A stretch of DNA of 64,000 nucleotides from Streptomyces smaragdinus (lineage in GTDB: Bacteria; Actinomycetota; Actinomycetes; Streptomycetales; Streptomycetaceae), in contig NZ_WEGJ01000001.1 of NCBI RefSeq assembly GCF_009604385.1, positions 62,001 to 126,000 on the forward strand, written 5' to 3'. Below the pieces are notes generated by a model. It searched no databases. It saw nothing but the letters and a program-made list of their open reading frames with translations, and was not told where the DNA came from. Position numbers and translations under genes: made by a program. Below are positions 39,489-47,905 of the stretch, one piece after another; within the stretch, counting starts at the first letter, position 1; each line of letters starts with the position of its first letter.

Positions 39489-40682
39489 ATGACCGCCACG
39501 GCTTCCGACAGCCGAAATCCGATGACGCGCCGTCACCTGCTGGGGGCGATGCTGACCGCCGGGCTCGGGACCGCCGTGCCGCTGTCCCGCGCGTGGGCGG
39601 CTCCGACCGCCCCCGGCCCGGCGCGACTCACCCTGCCGCCGCCCACCGGCCCGCACCAGGTCGGCGTGGTGTCGCTCCGCCTCGTCGACACCTCACGTCC
39701 GGACCCCGTGGCCGGCCCGGGACATCGCCGCGAGCTGATGGCCGACGTCTGGTACCCCGCCCGCAGGACGAAGGGCCTGCCGCGCGCGCCCTGGATGACG
39801 GAAGGCGCATTACGGGTGTTCCTCACGGACGCCGGCTTCCCCCTCGCCCCCGCCCTCGGCCCCCTCACCGCCGGGCACATGGGTGCCCCCGTACACCGCA
39901 CGGGCCACCGCCTGCCCGTCGTCCTGTACTCGCACGGCTCCGGCAGCCACCGCAGCGATCACACGATCATGGTCCAGGAACTCGCCGCCCACGGCTTCGT
40001 GGTGATCACCGTCGGCCACACCCACGACACCTTCGCCGAGTTCCCCGACGGCCGGGTGGTCACCCCGGACGACGTCCCCATGTACCCGGGGGACTTCGCC
40101 GCGGACCTCCGGTTCCTGCTCGACTGCGTGGAGGCACTCGCCGCCGGCCGCAACCCCGACGCCGACGGCAAGCCGCTGCCCCACGGGCTGCTCGGCGCCC
40201 TCGACCCGCAGCGCACCGGCGCGTTCGGCTGGTCGAAGGGCGGCACCGCCACCGCGCTCACCATGCTCGCCGACCGGCGCGTACGGGCCGGACTCGGCAT
40301 CGACGGCCCGATGCAGCCGACGATCACGACTGACCTGGACCGCCCGTTCATGATGCTGACCGCCGACTTCACCCGGGCCGCCGAGCCGGACGTCGCCGAG
40401 TTCTGGACGCACCTTCGCGACTGGAGGCTCGACGTCCGCGCCGAGGGCGCCATCCACGGCTCCTACGGCGACAACGCGACGCTGATACCGCAGGCAGGCA
40501 AGATCCTCGGCATGTCCGACCAGCAGATCCAGGACTACATCGGCACCCTCGACCCGGTCCGGTCGGTCCGAATCCAACAGGCCTATCCACTCGCCTTCTT
40601 CGACCTGCATCTGCGGCACCGCCGAGGACGGCTTCTCGAGGGTCCGAGCACGGCCTTCCCGGAGGTGAGGTTCCTCCCGTAA
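39489..40682 (+). CDS. Tat-exported alpha/beta hydrolase, PAF-acetylhydrolase-like
   Basis: The 397-residue product has a Tat signal (PMTRRHLLGAMLTAGLGTAV, cut near AWA-AP). The PAF-AH/dienelactone-like domain has LMADVWYPARR, LPVVLYSHGSGSHRSDH (oxyanion strand), FGWSKGGTATALTML (nucleophile elbow), a predicted Asp region FMMLTADFTRA and GAIHGSYGD with a histidine. Notable: the elbow reads GWSKGG rather than GHSFGG; the Ser is kept. Its start is 38 bp after the FtsX stop with its own ribosome site (AGGAGG), so it may be co-expressed with the ABC operon. Confidence 0.83.
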   Translation: MTATASDSRNPMTRRHLLGAMLTAGLGTAVPLSRAWAAPTAPGPARLTLPPPTGPHQVGVVSLRLVDTSRPDPVAGPGHRRELMADVWYPARRTKGLPRAPWMTEGALRVFLTDAGFPLAPALGPLTAGHMGAPVHRTGHRLPVVLYSHGSGSHRSDHTIMVQELAAHGFVVITVGHTHDTFAEFPDGRVVTPDDVPMYPGDFAADLRFLLDCVEALAAGRNPDADGKPLPHGLLGALDPQRTGAFGWSKGGTATALTMLADRRVRAGLGIDGPMQPTITTDLDRPFMMLTADFTRAAEPDVAEFWTHLRDWRLDVRAEGAIHGSYGDNATLIPQAGKILGMSDQQIQDYIGTLDPVRSVRIQQAYPLAFFDLHLRHRRGRLLEGPSTAFPEVRFLP

Positions 40683-40774
40683 GGCCGTAAGCCGCGGCAC
40701 TCAACGGTTGTCAGTGCCCGGGACTAGGGTCGCATGCGCGCGGTCGGCTTCCGGGGGTTGGAGCTGTTGGCTGA

Positions 40775-40816
40775 TGAGTGTGTATGGGTGAGCGTGAGTG
40801 TGTCTTAGTGAGTGTG
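40775..40816 (+). repeat. Three TGAGTGTG copies upstream of TnpB
   Basis: TGAGTGTG occurs at 40775, 40795 and 40809 within a G/T-rich, C-poor strand. The gap 40683-40902 is otherwise devoid of genes and compositionally unlike its neighbours. It may be the left end of the TnpB element. Confidence 0.5.
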
Positions 40817-40902
40817 CGGCGTCTGCGGGTTTGTCTGATGGGGTGACTTTTGTGGGCCAGGGTCGTTGATCACGGGACTGGGCCGGGTTGATCTGGTTGG
40901 GG

Positions 40903-42528
40903 GTGGGTGTGGTGCGGGTGTTGGCGGAGTCGATCGTGGTGGCGGGTCCGGCCGGGGTGTCGGTCCGTACCCGTCTGAAGCACCTCACGCCCGGGGACGA
41001 GGAAGTGCTACGGCAAGTCGGCGCGCATCTGGGCTCGCTGGCATCGGCGGACCTGAAGCAGCGTTGTGCGGACGGGACGGCACATTCGGCCGAGTCGTGG
41101 GCGGTGCATAAGCGGGCGCTGACCGGGAAGTCGTCATCGCGGTGGGCGGGGTCGATCACGAAGGCGTCGCACGATCAGTGGGGGCTGGCCCGGCGCGGGC
41201 AGCACGCACACATCCAGAACCTTCAGGCCGGTATCGCGATGATCTCGCAGCGGCTGTCGCTGCCGATCGGCGCGAAGGGCAGCAAACGGGCACCGGGCGG
41301 CTACGGCTCCCAGCGGGAGTGGTTCGCCAAGTCACGCCGCCTGCGGGTCCTGCAGGACCGACTCGACGCGCAGCGTGCCGATTACGAGGCGGGGCGGGTA
41401 CGGGCGGTGCGCGGCGGCAAGGGACGCGCCCGCAACCGCCACCACCTGTCCGAGGCGGAACTGACCCAGGAGCAGTGGCGCCAGGGGTGGGAGGCGGCGC
41501 GCTGGTTCCTGTCCGCGGACGGTGAGAGTGGGAAGCGGTTCGGGAACGAGACCATCCGCGTCACACCGGGCGGCGACGTCAGCATCAAACTGCCCGCACC
41601 GCTGGCCCATCTGGCCAACAGTCCGCACGGCCGCTACACCCTCACCGGCCCGGTCGCCTTCGCGCACCGGGGCGACGAGTGGGCCGACCGCGTCACATCG
41701 GACCGGGCCGTCGCCTACCGCATCACCTTCGACCCGGAACGCGGACGCTGGTACCTGACCGCCGCCTGGACCACTCCGCCCGTGCAGACGGTGCCGCTGG
41801 CGGCGGCGGTGGCTGGGGGTGTGGTGGGGGTGGACACCAACGCCGACCACCTTGCCGCCTGGCGCCTCGACCCGCACGGCAACCCCGTCGGCGAACCCCG
41901 CCGCTTCGCCTACGACCTCACCGGCCCGGCCACACACCGCGACGCACAAGTCCGTCACGCCCTCACCCGGCTCCTGCACTGGGCCGCCCGGCACCACCTG
42001 GCGATCGCGGTCGAGGACCTGGACTTCACCGCCGAAACCACCCGGGAGAAACACGGACGCCGTAAACGCTTCCGGCATCTGATCGCGGGGATGCCGGTCG
42101 CCAAGTTGCGGGCGCGGCTGGTGTCCATGGCCGCCGAACTCGGCATCCCCGTCGTCGCGGTCGACCCCGCCTACACCTCACGGTGGGGCGCCCGGCACTG
42201 GCAGAAGCCCCTCACCACCAGCAGACGTACACCGACTCGTCACGATGCTGCTGCGGTGGCGATCGGACGACGCGCCCTCGGGCACCGTATCCGGCGACGG
42301 ACGGCACCGCCCCCGCACGACCGGAGCGATCGTGCGGGGCATCGGACCGCCCAGGCCGGACACGGCACCCCAGGGTGTGAGGAAACCCGCCCCCGGACCC
42401 CCGGACCACGGACACGATCCGCCGGCCCGGACCCCGGGCGAAAGCGGGCGACCAGGACACCCAACACCGTTCGGGATGTCCGCAGCGAACAGGAATGGAT
42501 CCAACACCCACTCCTGCTCACTGAATAG
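40903..42528 (+). CDS. tnpB: TnpB RNA-guided nuclease-type protein
   Basis: The start is uncertain (GTGs at 40903, 40909, 40912; TTG at 40888); conserved sequence begins RVLAESIVVAGPAGVSVRTR. The RuvC-like nuclease residues are all present: VVGVDTNADHLAAW (Asp of motif I, near 41833), LAIAVEDLDF (Glu, near 42010) and RHDAAAVAIGRRAL (Asp, near 42240). Between II and III, where many TnpBs have a CxxC zinc ribbon, this protein has AYTSRWGARHWQKPL with no cysteines. The C-terminal 80 residues past motif III are Arg/Pro/Gly-rich and may overlap the guide RNA gene. TnpB proteins cut DNA with a guide from the element's right end and promote element retention. Confidence 0.85.
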   Translation: MGVVRVLAESIVVAGPAGVSVRTRLKHLTPGDEEVLRQVGAHLGSLASADLKQRCADGTAHSAESWAVHKRALTGKSSSRWAGSITKASHDQWGLARRGQHAHIQNLQAGIAMISQRLSLPIGAKGSKRAPGGYGSQREWFAKSRRLRVLQDRLDAQRADYEAGRVRAVRGGKGRARNRHHLSEAELTQEQWRQGWEAARWFLSADGESGKRFGNETIRVTPGGDVSIKLPAPLAHLANSPHGRYTLTGPVAFAHRGDEWADRVTSDRAVAYRITFDPERGRWYLTAAWTTPPVQTVPLAAAVAGGVVGVDTNADHLAAWRLDPHGNPVGEPRRFAYDLTGPATHRDAQVRHALTRLLHWAARHHLAIAVEDLDFTAETTREKHGRRKRFRHLIAGMPVAKLRARLVSMAAELGIPVVAVDPAYTSRWGARHWQKPLTTSRRTPTRHDAAAVAIGRRALGHRIRRRTAPPPHDRSDRAGHRTAQAGHGTPGCEETRPRTPGPRTRSAGPDPGRKRATRTPNTVRDVRSEQEWIQHPLLLTE

Positions 42529-42570
42529 GAACGGTTCCAGCTCTGCAAGGAATGGTTGCATCCCCGGCCT
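42430..42570 (+). ncRNA. Candidate omega-RNA at the TnpB right end
   Basis: The 3' end of tnpB and about 40 bases beyond it contain iterated hairpin-forming segments around the core GGAAYGGWTCC: GGAATGGATCC (about 42490), GGAACGGTTCC (42530-42540, perfect palindrome) and GCAAGGAATGGTTGC (42546-42560). In TnpB systems the omega-RNA overlaps the tnpB 3' end and its guide is the sequence just outside the element. The location fits, but the structure is not computed. Confidence 0.4.
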
Positions 42571-42670
42571 GTCTGGGGGCGGTCCGGACCCAACCGACGA
42601 CCGGGCTTCGTCGATGGCCAGCGGATGACCTGCCAGCGCCGACCGCGCACCGAGCGTTCCCTGTGTCGGC

Positions 42671-43387
42671 TCAGGACGACAGCGGCGCGCTGTCGTCCTC
42701 CGGTGGCCACGACTCCGGCGGTGGGCCGAATGCCCGGCGGGCGGCCTTCACCGCCATCGCGGCCATGGCGGCGTTGGCGCCGCCGCCGATCACAGCGCCG
42801 ATGCCGAAGGGCGCGATTCGGCCGAGAACGATGATTCCCTGCTTGGTCCCGTACTTCGTGACGAAGTTCCTTCCCAGGACGCTGTTGATCTGACGCAGTG
42901 TCGCGACCGGCACCTTGGCGACTATCTGGCGTCCCCAGTGCTGTCCCGTGCGCTCGGCGACCTTGGTGATGGTGGCGGATCCGCTCCCGCCGAGCATGAT
43001 CCCCATCACGATCGTCCGGCGGCGCTCGATCTCGTCGATGGGGACTGCGTGGACCTCGGCGATCGAGAGCGCGAACAGGGCGCTCAGCTCAAGGGAGGAG
43101 AGGGTCTCGCCGGCCGACAGCGCCAGCGCGACGCCGGTACCGACGCCGGGTGCGGCTGCCGTTCCTCCGACCGCGGCACCCGTGCCGGTCAGCGTGCTGA
43201 CGTACACCCGCTCCAGGTTGCGGATGACCTGCGCCGGTGTCGCCTCCGCCTTGCGCTGCCTGGCTCGGGTAATGTTCTTGCGCACCAGTGGGGTTTGGGC
43301 GTTGATTGCCCTGTCCAGCAGGTCGAGGACACGATTGCCGGAAGGGTCCTCTTCCGGGACCGGTCCGTCGAAAGCGCCTGTTGTCAT
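42671..43387 (-). CDS. Conserved actinobacterial protein, EcsC-like architecture
   Basis: The 238-residue product has a charged N-terminal third (NRVLDLLDRAINAQTPLVRK, ARQRKAEATPAQVIRNLERVY). A glycine/alanine-rich hydrophobic hairpin (TGTGAAVGGTAAAPGVGTGVAL) and a second Gly-rich segment near the C-terminus (RIAPFGIGAVIGGGANAAMAAMA) follow. The two Gly-zipper hairpins resemble EcsC-type proteins and other membrane-inserting helical hairpins. No catalytic motif is recognised. It sits alone, convergent with the TnpB element. A membrane-associated role is inference. Confidence 0.65.
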   Translation of the reverse strand: MTTGAFDGPVPEEDPSGNRVLDLLDRAINAQTPLVRKNITRARQRKAEATPAQVIRNLERVYVSTLTGTGAAVGGTAAAPGVGTGVALALSAGETLSSLELSALFALSIAEVHAVPIDEIERRRTIVMGIMLGGSGSATITKVAERTGQHWGRQIVAKVPVATLRQINSVLGRNFVTKYGTKQGIIVLGRIAPFGIGAVIGGGANAAMAAMAVKAARRAFGPPPESWPPEDDSAPLSS

Positions 43388-43582
43388 GCGTTGTTACCCC
43401 CCGCGTTGTCACGTCCCGGCCGAGTCTCCCAGTCACACGCGGCGCGGGCATGGGGCCGGATGGGCCAGGCTTCCGGAGGTCGGCGTGCGTCCTTGGTGAG
43501 GAGGTCGAGCGTCCGGTGACCGTGCTCCCGTCGCCGCGACCGCCATCACCTCGGCACCGGGCCCGGATCGCCGATCCCGGAT

Positions 43583-43873
43583 TCAGCCGGGAATGGCCCA
43601 TCCGATCCGTTTCTCCTGACCCTCGGCAGGACCCGCGAGGTCAACGATGTCGTCGCTCGCAATGTCGTGGAGGCGGGTCGACAGCTCCCCCAGTGCGCGG
43701 CTCGCGGCCAGCTCGTCGCCGATCTCCGGCACCGGCCGGTCGACCGGATTGCGCCGTGCCACACCCTTGCCCGCCACGTCCGAGGTGTCCTGGGTGCTGA
43801 GCACGGCACGCGCGCGGGTCTCGTCGCCTTCCTCCGTGATGTAGATCTGCACGGTCCATCGCTTGGCATCCAT
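43583..43873 (-). CDS. DUF1876 domain protein
   Basis: ATG 43873 (MDAKRWTVQIYITEEGDETRARA) gives 96 residues. The family pattern is clear: KRWTVxIxIxE, TRARAVLSTQD, GKGVARRNPVDRPVPEIGDEL and ASRALGELSTRLHDIASDDI. DUF1876 proteins are small dsRBD-like proteins common in actinobacteria (Rv2632c type), often multi-copy in Streptomyces, with no proven function. AAGGAGG lies just upstream of the start on the minus strand. Confidence 0.88.
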   Translation of the reverse strand: MDAKRWTVQIYITEEGDETRARAVLSTQDTSDVAGKGVARRNPVDRPVPEIGDELAASRALGELSTRLHDIASDDIVDLAGPAEGQEKRIGWAIPG

Positions 43874-43997
43874 CACGGCCTCCTTCCCGCAATCCCCCGG
43901 CACCTCCATTCTCCCTCCTGATCAGCACCCGTGCGCAGGTCTCACGGAGCGCTCGGGCAGCGACGGGCCCGGCGGTCCACGGATGAAGCGGTAACAC

Positions 43998-44022
43998 GCC
44001 GCCCGAGCCCTGCCCGGGCGGC
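43998..44022. terminator. Hairpin between convergent or adjacent units
   Basis: GCCGCCCG (43998-44005) pairs with CGGGCGGC (44015-44022) around 9 bases. It is 35 bp beyond the methyltransferase stop (44057, minus strand), the right place for its terminator. Confidence 0.6.
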
Positions 44023-44056
44023 GCGAAACGTACGCACCTGCAGAAACCCGCGACCG

Positions 44057-44719
44057 CTAGGCCCCGCGACGCAGCGTGAACCAGAAGGTCGGCACCGGGT
44101 TGGTGCCCGGTGTGACGTCGAGCAGCTCCCAGCCGGTGAAGCGGGCGCGGAGCTCGTCGGCCGTAACGCCCGCCGCCCACGACGCGACCTCGGGAACCGG
44201 GTTGCCGACCGGCTCCGGACCGTACCCGAACATCAGCAACCGCGCTCCGGGAGCGGCGCGTTCGGTGAGCCCGGCGGCGTAGGCGTCGCGGCGGTGGAGC
44301 GGGATCCCGCAGAAGCAGCTCAGGTCGAAGAACAGGTCGAAGGGACCCGGCACGTCCAGCTCGTCGAGGCGGGTGGCGTCGCCGTGCAGCACCCGTACCG
44401 CCACTCCCGCCTCCGCGGCCTTCTGCCTGGCCAGATCGACCGCACCGTCGACCAGGTCGACGGCCTCCACCTCCCAGCCGCGCTGTCCGAGGTAGACGGC
44501 GTTGGTCCCCGTACCGCAGCCGAGTTCGAGGGCGCGGCCGGGGGACAGCGCGCCGGGACCCTCCACCAGGGCCACCAGCTCGGGCGGCGTCACGCCGGTG
44601 TCCCACGGCGGCTTGCCGCTGCGGTAGTAGCGCTCCAGCGCGCGGTGGACGGACTCCTCCTCGCGCTGCTCCGAGGCCGGATCCGGCTGCGGTTTCTGGG
44701 CGGTGGCTGGCTGTTCCAT
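44057..44719 (-). CDS. SAM-dependent methyltransferase (class I)
   Basis: The 220-residue protein has SGKPPWDTGVTPPELVALVE, typical of the thiopurine/tellurite-type methyltransferase subgroup. The SAM-binding motif I is GRALELGCGTGTNAVYLGQ, followed by WEVEAVDLVDGAVDLARQKA (acidic loop), VLHGDATRLDEL and FDLFFDLSCFCGIP. The substrate is a small molecule; thiol, tellurite or drug methylation are options. It diverges from a TetR gene with an operator between them, so it is probably induced by its substrate. Confidence 0.85.
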   Translation of the reverse strand: MEQPATAQKPQPDPASEQREEESVHRALERYYRSGKPPWDTGVTPPELVALVEGPGALSPGRALELGCGTGTNAVYLGQRGWEVEAVDLVDGAVDLARQKAAEAGVAVRVLHGDATRLDELDVPGPFDLFFDLSCFCGIPLHRRDAYAAGLTERAAPGARLLMFGYGPEPVGNPVPEVASWAAGVTADELRARFTGWELLDVTPGTNPVPTFWFTLRRGA

Positions 44720-44734
44720 GATCTCCTCCAGTTT

Positions 44735-44766
44735 CTAGAGTTGAACTCTAGTGTCTGACTCTAGAG
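44735..44766. promoter_or_regulatory. CTAGAG-based operator in the methyltransferase/TetR promoter
   Basis: CTAGAG-TTGAA-CTCTAG (44735-44751) is a perfect inverted repeat, and another CTCTAGAG follows at 44759-44766. The three CTCTAG-type half-sites fill the 60 bp between divergent starts 44719 and 44780. Confidence 0.7.
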
Positions 44767-44779
44767 ATATAGTCGCCGC

Positions 44780-45418
44780 ATGGACAAGGTCAAGCGGCCG
44801 GACAAACGAGCGGAGCGCTCGCGCCGCACCCGCGAGAAGGTCGTCGAGGCGGCCCGCGAGCTGTTCGTCGCGCAGGGTTACGGGGCGACGAGCCTGCAGG
44901 AGGTCGCGGACCGGGCGGGCGTGGCCGTCCAGACGGTGTACTTCGTCTTCCGCAACAAACGCACGCTGTTCAAGGACGTCGTCGACACATCCATCGCCGG
45001 GGACACCGAGCCGGTCGCCACCATGGACCGCGAGTGGTTCCGCACCGCGTGCGCCGAGCCCACCGCGGCCGGCCAACTGCGCGCACACGTCCACGGCACC
45101 CGCGAGATCCTGGGCCGGGTCGCCCCGATCATGCCGCTGATCGCCGCCGCCGCGGCCACCGACCCCGAGATCGCCGCACAGTGGCCGGACGACCCCGACC
45201 CCCGCTACACCGTGCAGCACGCGGCGGCCGAAGCCCTGGTCCGCAAACCCGACACCCGCCCCGGCCTCACCGTCGAGACAGCCGCCGACCTGCTGTTCGG
45301 CCTGCTCAGCCCAGAGCTCTATCTGCTCTTCGTCCGCGACCGCGACTGGTCACCGGACACGTGGGAGGAGTGGGCCCGCACCACCTTGACCTCCCAGCTC
45401 TGCACCGACCCCGGCTAG
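44780..45418 (+). CDS. TetR family regulator of the divergent methyltransferase
   Basis: The 212-residue protein has the TetR DNA-binding domain at residues 10-60: RSRRTREKVVEAARELFVAQ, YGATSLQEVADRAGVAVQTV and YFVFRNKRTLFKDVVD. The C-terminal domain (LPLIAAAAATDPEIAAQW, TVETAADLLFGLLSPELYLL) matches a group with a TetR_C-type ligand pocket. The CTAGAG operators immediately upstream support autoregulation and control of the methyltransferase at 44057. Confidence 0.9.
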   Translation: MDKVKRPDKRAERSRRTREKVVEAARELFVAQGYGATSLQEVADRAGVAVQTVYFVFRNKRTLFKDVVDTSIAGDTEPVATMDREWFRTACAEPTAAGQLRAHVHGTREILGRVAPIMPLIAAAAATDPEIAAQWPDDPDPRYTVQHAAAEALVRKPDTRPGLTVETAADLLFGLLSPELYLLFVRDRDWSPDTWEEWARTTLTSQLCTDPG

Positions 45419-45446
45419 ACCTCCCGGGCCCACCCGCAACACCACG

Positions 45447-45472
45447 CCCCTGCCGCGGGTACGCGGCAGGGG
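45447..45472. terminator. Strong hairpin after the TetR gene
   Basis: CCCCTGCCGCG (45447-45457) pairs perfectly with CGCGGCAGGGG (45462-45472) around GGTA. It serves the TetR gene and the convergent small secreted protein gene (stop at 45501). Confidence 0.8.
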
Positions 45473-45500
45473 GCGCCTGACGCCAAGGCATAAACCAGGG

Positions 45501-45950
45501 TCAGCAGTTGAGCTGCAGCCCGGGCGCGGGGTCCGGCGGGTTGTAGCCGCCCTTGGTCTCCACATATCCGGCCGGGTTCGAGAAGGTGACCCGGGCGACC
45601 GCCGAGGTCTTCCACTCGCCGCTGCGGCACGACGCCGTTTCCGCCACCAGGGTGAACACCTTGTTGTCGCGGGTCTTGTCGTTGATCCTGGTGGCCGTGG
45701 AGTCGCCCTTGCGGTTGACGAACACCTGGAGCTCGATCAGCAGGGCCACCTGCTTGCACGTGACCGTCGCCGGTCCCTCGATCCGCCTCGTGCCGGGATT
45801 GATCCGCGGGAGTTCGACGTTCAGAGTGCAGATCTCATCGAAACTCACGGGGGCCGCCGGGGCGGCGGGTGTTGCCGGCACGACGATCGCGGCCGCGATC
45901 AACGCTGTTCCAAGACCGATACGACCGAGCCGACCTCTCACGATGTCCAC
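45501..45950 (-). CDS. Small secreted protein of unknown function
   Basis: GTG 45950 (VDIVRGRLGRIGLGTALIAAA) with AGAGGTGG upstream gives 149 residues; GTG 45941 is possible. A Sec signal peptide ends near PAAPAAP. The mature domain begins SFDEICTLNVELPRINPGTR and has four cysteines (CTLN, VTCKQ, ASCRS, LNC at the very end). These could form two disulfides in a beta-rich fold (VFVNRKGDSTATRINDKT, ARVTFSNPAGY). No family is recognised. A longer upstream frame exists but lacks a ribosome site. Confidence 0.65.
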   Translation of the reverse strand: MDIVRGRLGRIGLGTALIAAAIVVPATPAAPAAPVSFDEICTLNVELPRINPGTRRIEGPATVTCKQVALLIELQVFVNRKGDSTATRINDKTRDNKVFTLVAETASCRSGEWKTSAVARVTFSNPAGYVETKGGYNPPDPAPGLQLNC

Positions 45951-46150
45951 AGAACCACCTCTCCAAGGAGCGCCGGCCCGAACCGGCCGCCCACGGGTAC
46001 GAGGGAAACGGAGGATCGCTTCCGTTGCTGGTTCGGTCACCAGAACCAGCCGGATGCGTCATGCGCAGGGCGAATTTCGGACGACATTCCCCGGCGTGGA
46101 CCTTGCCCCGAGGCACGGGCGTCGGTTGCCTCCAGGGGCGACCGCCGCGC

Positions 46151-46453
46151 TCATCCGGGCGACTGATCGGTGAGGACACTGCGCAGTCCTGGGAGGCTGA
46201 ACCGGGCAGCCAGGAGGCCATGATCGGACGCCGTACGGACGTCCGCGTCGGTGATCACGTCGAAGCCGCGCAGGACGGGAGCCTGGTCAGGGGTGGCGAG
46301 CATGAGGTCGATGCGCTGCGGCGGTCCTTGTCCCGTTCGCTTCAGACTGGCTGTCAGGTTCAGGGCCTGGGGCCGGCCCAGCACGGCGGCTGTGTGGTGG
46401 GCGAGGTCGGTAAGGTCCCGGCCTGGTACGGCACAGTAGGGGCTGATCTGCAA
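46151..46453 (-). pseudogene. C-terminal fragment of an EEP-family protein
   Basis: The readable segment (about 100 residues) contains DLTDLAHHTAAVLGRPQALN, RIDLMLATPDQAPVLRGFDV and ASDHGLLAARFSL. RIDxxLATPD and SDHxLxxA are the last two motifs of endonuclease/exonuclease/phosphatase domains. The metal-binding GDFN motif and everything before it are absent. The upstream side runs into the promoter of the divergent VanY-like gene. It is probably a remnant rather than a functional small protein. Confidence 0.5.
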
Positions 46454-46473
46454 TCACGCTTCGAAGGACCGAC

Positions 46474-47292
46474 TTGACCCATCCACAGACGTCGTTCCGG
46501 TTCCCCGGTTCCTGGGCTGTCGCCCGCGCAACGGCCGTACTGGCCGCCGTGGTGCTGCTCAGCACAGCGTGCGGCACGAGCCAAAGCCACGAGCCGGAGT
46601 CATCGCCTCGGGCAGCTTCCCCGTCGCCGGCCGCAGCGTCCGCTCCGCCGTCGCCCGGCGAGCGGCCCACTCCAACACGTACGCCGGCATCCTCCCTGAA
46701 CCCGGTGATCTCCACGATCACACCCGCGCAATGGCAGCGGATGCTGGCCGAAGGAGCATGGCACGACGGCTGCCCCGCCGGTCGGGACGAGTTGCGCCGT
46801 GTGACGCTCACCCACTGGGGATTCGACGGCAAGCCACACCGTGGCACCCTCGTCGTCAACGCGGACGTCGCGGACAGCGTGACGCGGATCTTCGCCCGGC
46901 TCCTGGCCGAGCGCTTCCCGATCCGGCGTATGAAGCCGATCGAGGAGTATGGCGGGAACGACGACGCCAGCATGCGCGCGGACAACTCCTCTGCCTTCAA
47001 CTGCCGCCGACCGGGCCAGGCCAACGCACCCTCCGCGCAGTCCCCGCACGCCAACGGGCGGGCCGTCGACCTCAACCCGATGGAAAACCCATGGAAGGAT
47101 CTGCGGTGCTCCTGCTGGCAGCCGAGCAGTTCCCAGCAGGCGCGCACCCCGGGACCGGGGAAGATCCTTGAAGGCGACGCCGTCTGGCGGGCCTTCCGGG
47201 CCGAGGGCTGGATCTGGCAGGACATCAAGACGCCTGACTATCAGCACTTCGACACCGGATTCCCTTCGGTGCCGTTCCCGGGGTCTCAATAA
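46474..47292 (+). CDS. Lipoprotein M15/VanY-like metallopeptidase
   Basis: TTG 46474 has AAGGA 6 nt upstream. The 272-residue precursor has a lipobox VLLSTACGTS (Cys33) and a 40-residue Ser/Pro linker. The catalytic domain follows, starting near PVISTITPAQWQRML. Zinc ligands are visible as SPHANGRAVDLNP (HxxGxAxD) and KTPDYQHFDTG (final His). These are the marks of VanY-type D-Ala-D-Ala carboxypeptidases or L-Ala-D-Glu endopeptidases, acting on peptidoglycan outside the membrane. Two Cys in RCSCWQ are extra. It stands alone. Confidence 0.87.
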   Translation: MTHPQTSFRFPGSWAVARATAVLAAVVLLSTACGTSQSHEPESSPRAASPSPAAASAPPSPGERPTPTRTPASSLNPVISTITPAQWQRMLAEGAWHDGCPAGRDELRRVTLTHWGFDGKPHRGTLVVNADVADSVTRIFARLLAERFPIRRMKPIEEYGGNDDASMRADNSSAFNCRRPGQANAPSAQSPHANGRAVDLNPMENPWKDLRCSCWQPSSSQQARTPGPGKILEGDAVWRAFRAEGWIWQDIKTPDYQHFDTGFPSVPFPGSQ

Positions 47293-47379
47293 TTCTCCGA
47301 GAAGCACTGCACATACGGCCGCACAACGTGGGTCCTGTCACCTCCGTGCGGGACACGACCTGCCGAACAACTCGAGGCA

Positions 47380-47664
<285 letters not shown>

Positions 47665-47905
47665 TCAGGTGGTGCGCGGTCGCGAGGGCTCGCCGACAGG
47701 ACGCCGCCGGTCCGTTTCGCGGAATTCCCACTGGCGCGGACGGCCGACCCACCCGGGATCCACCCGTCTGCCGCGTTGCCAAGTCGGTGACCTGCGTCTT
47801 CGCCCCAGAGGCGGGGCGGGCACGACTGATCGCCGGTGTGCGCGGTGCTGGTGCCTCTGCTTGGCTGAGGACAGATGATCTTCGCCCCGGGAAGGAGTAC
47901 GCCCC

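Larger units (their letters stand above)
40770..42570 (+). mobile_element. Solitary TnpB element (IS200/IS605 or IS607 type)
   Basis: The G/T-rich left flank, a single tnpB gene and a hairpin-rich right flank form a unit between two unrelated chromosomal genes. No TnpA-type transposase lies near, so the element would depend on one elsewhere. Exact ends cannot be set because these elements lack terminal inverted repeats and target duplications. The boundaries given are estimates. Confidence 0.5.
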
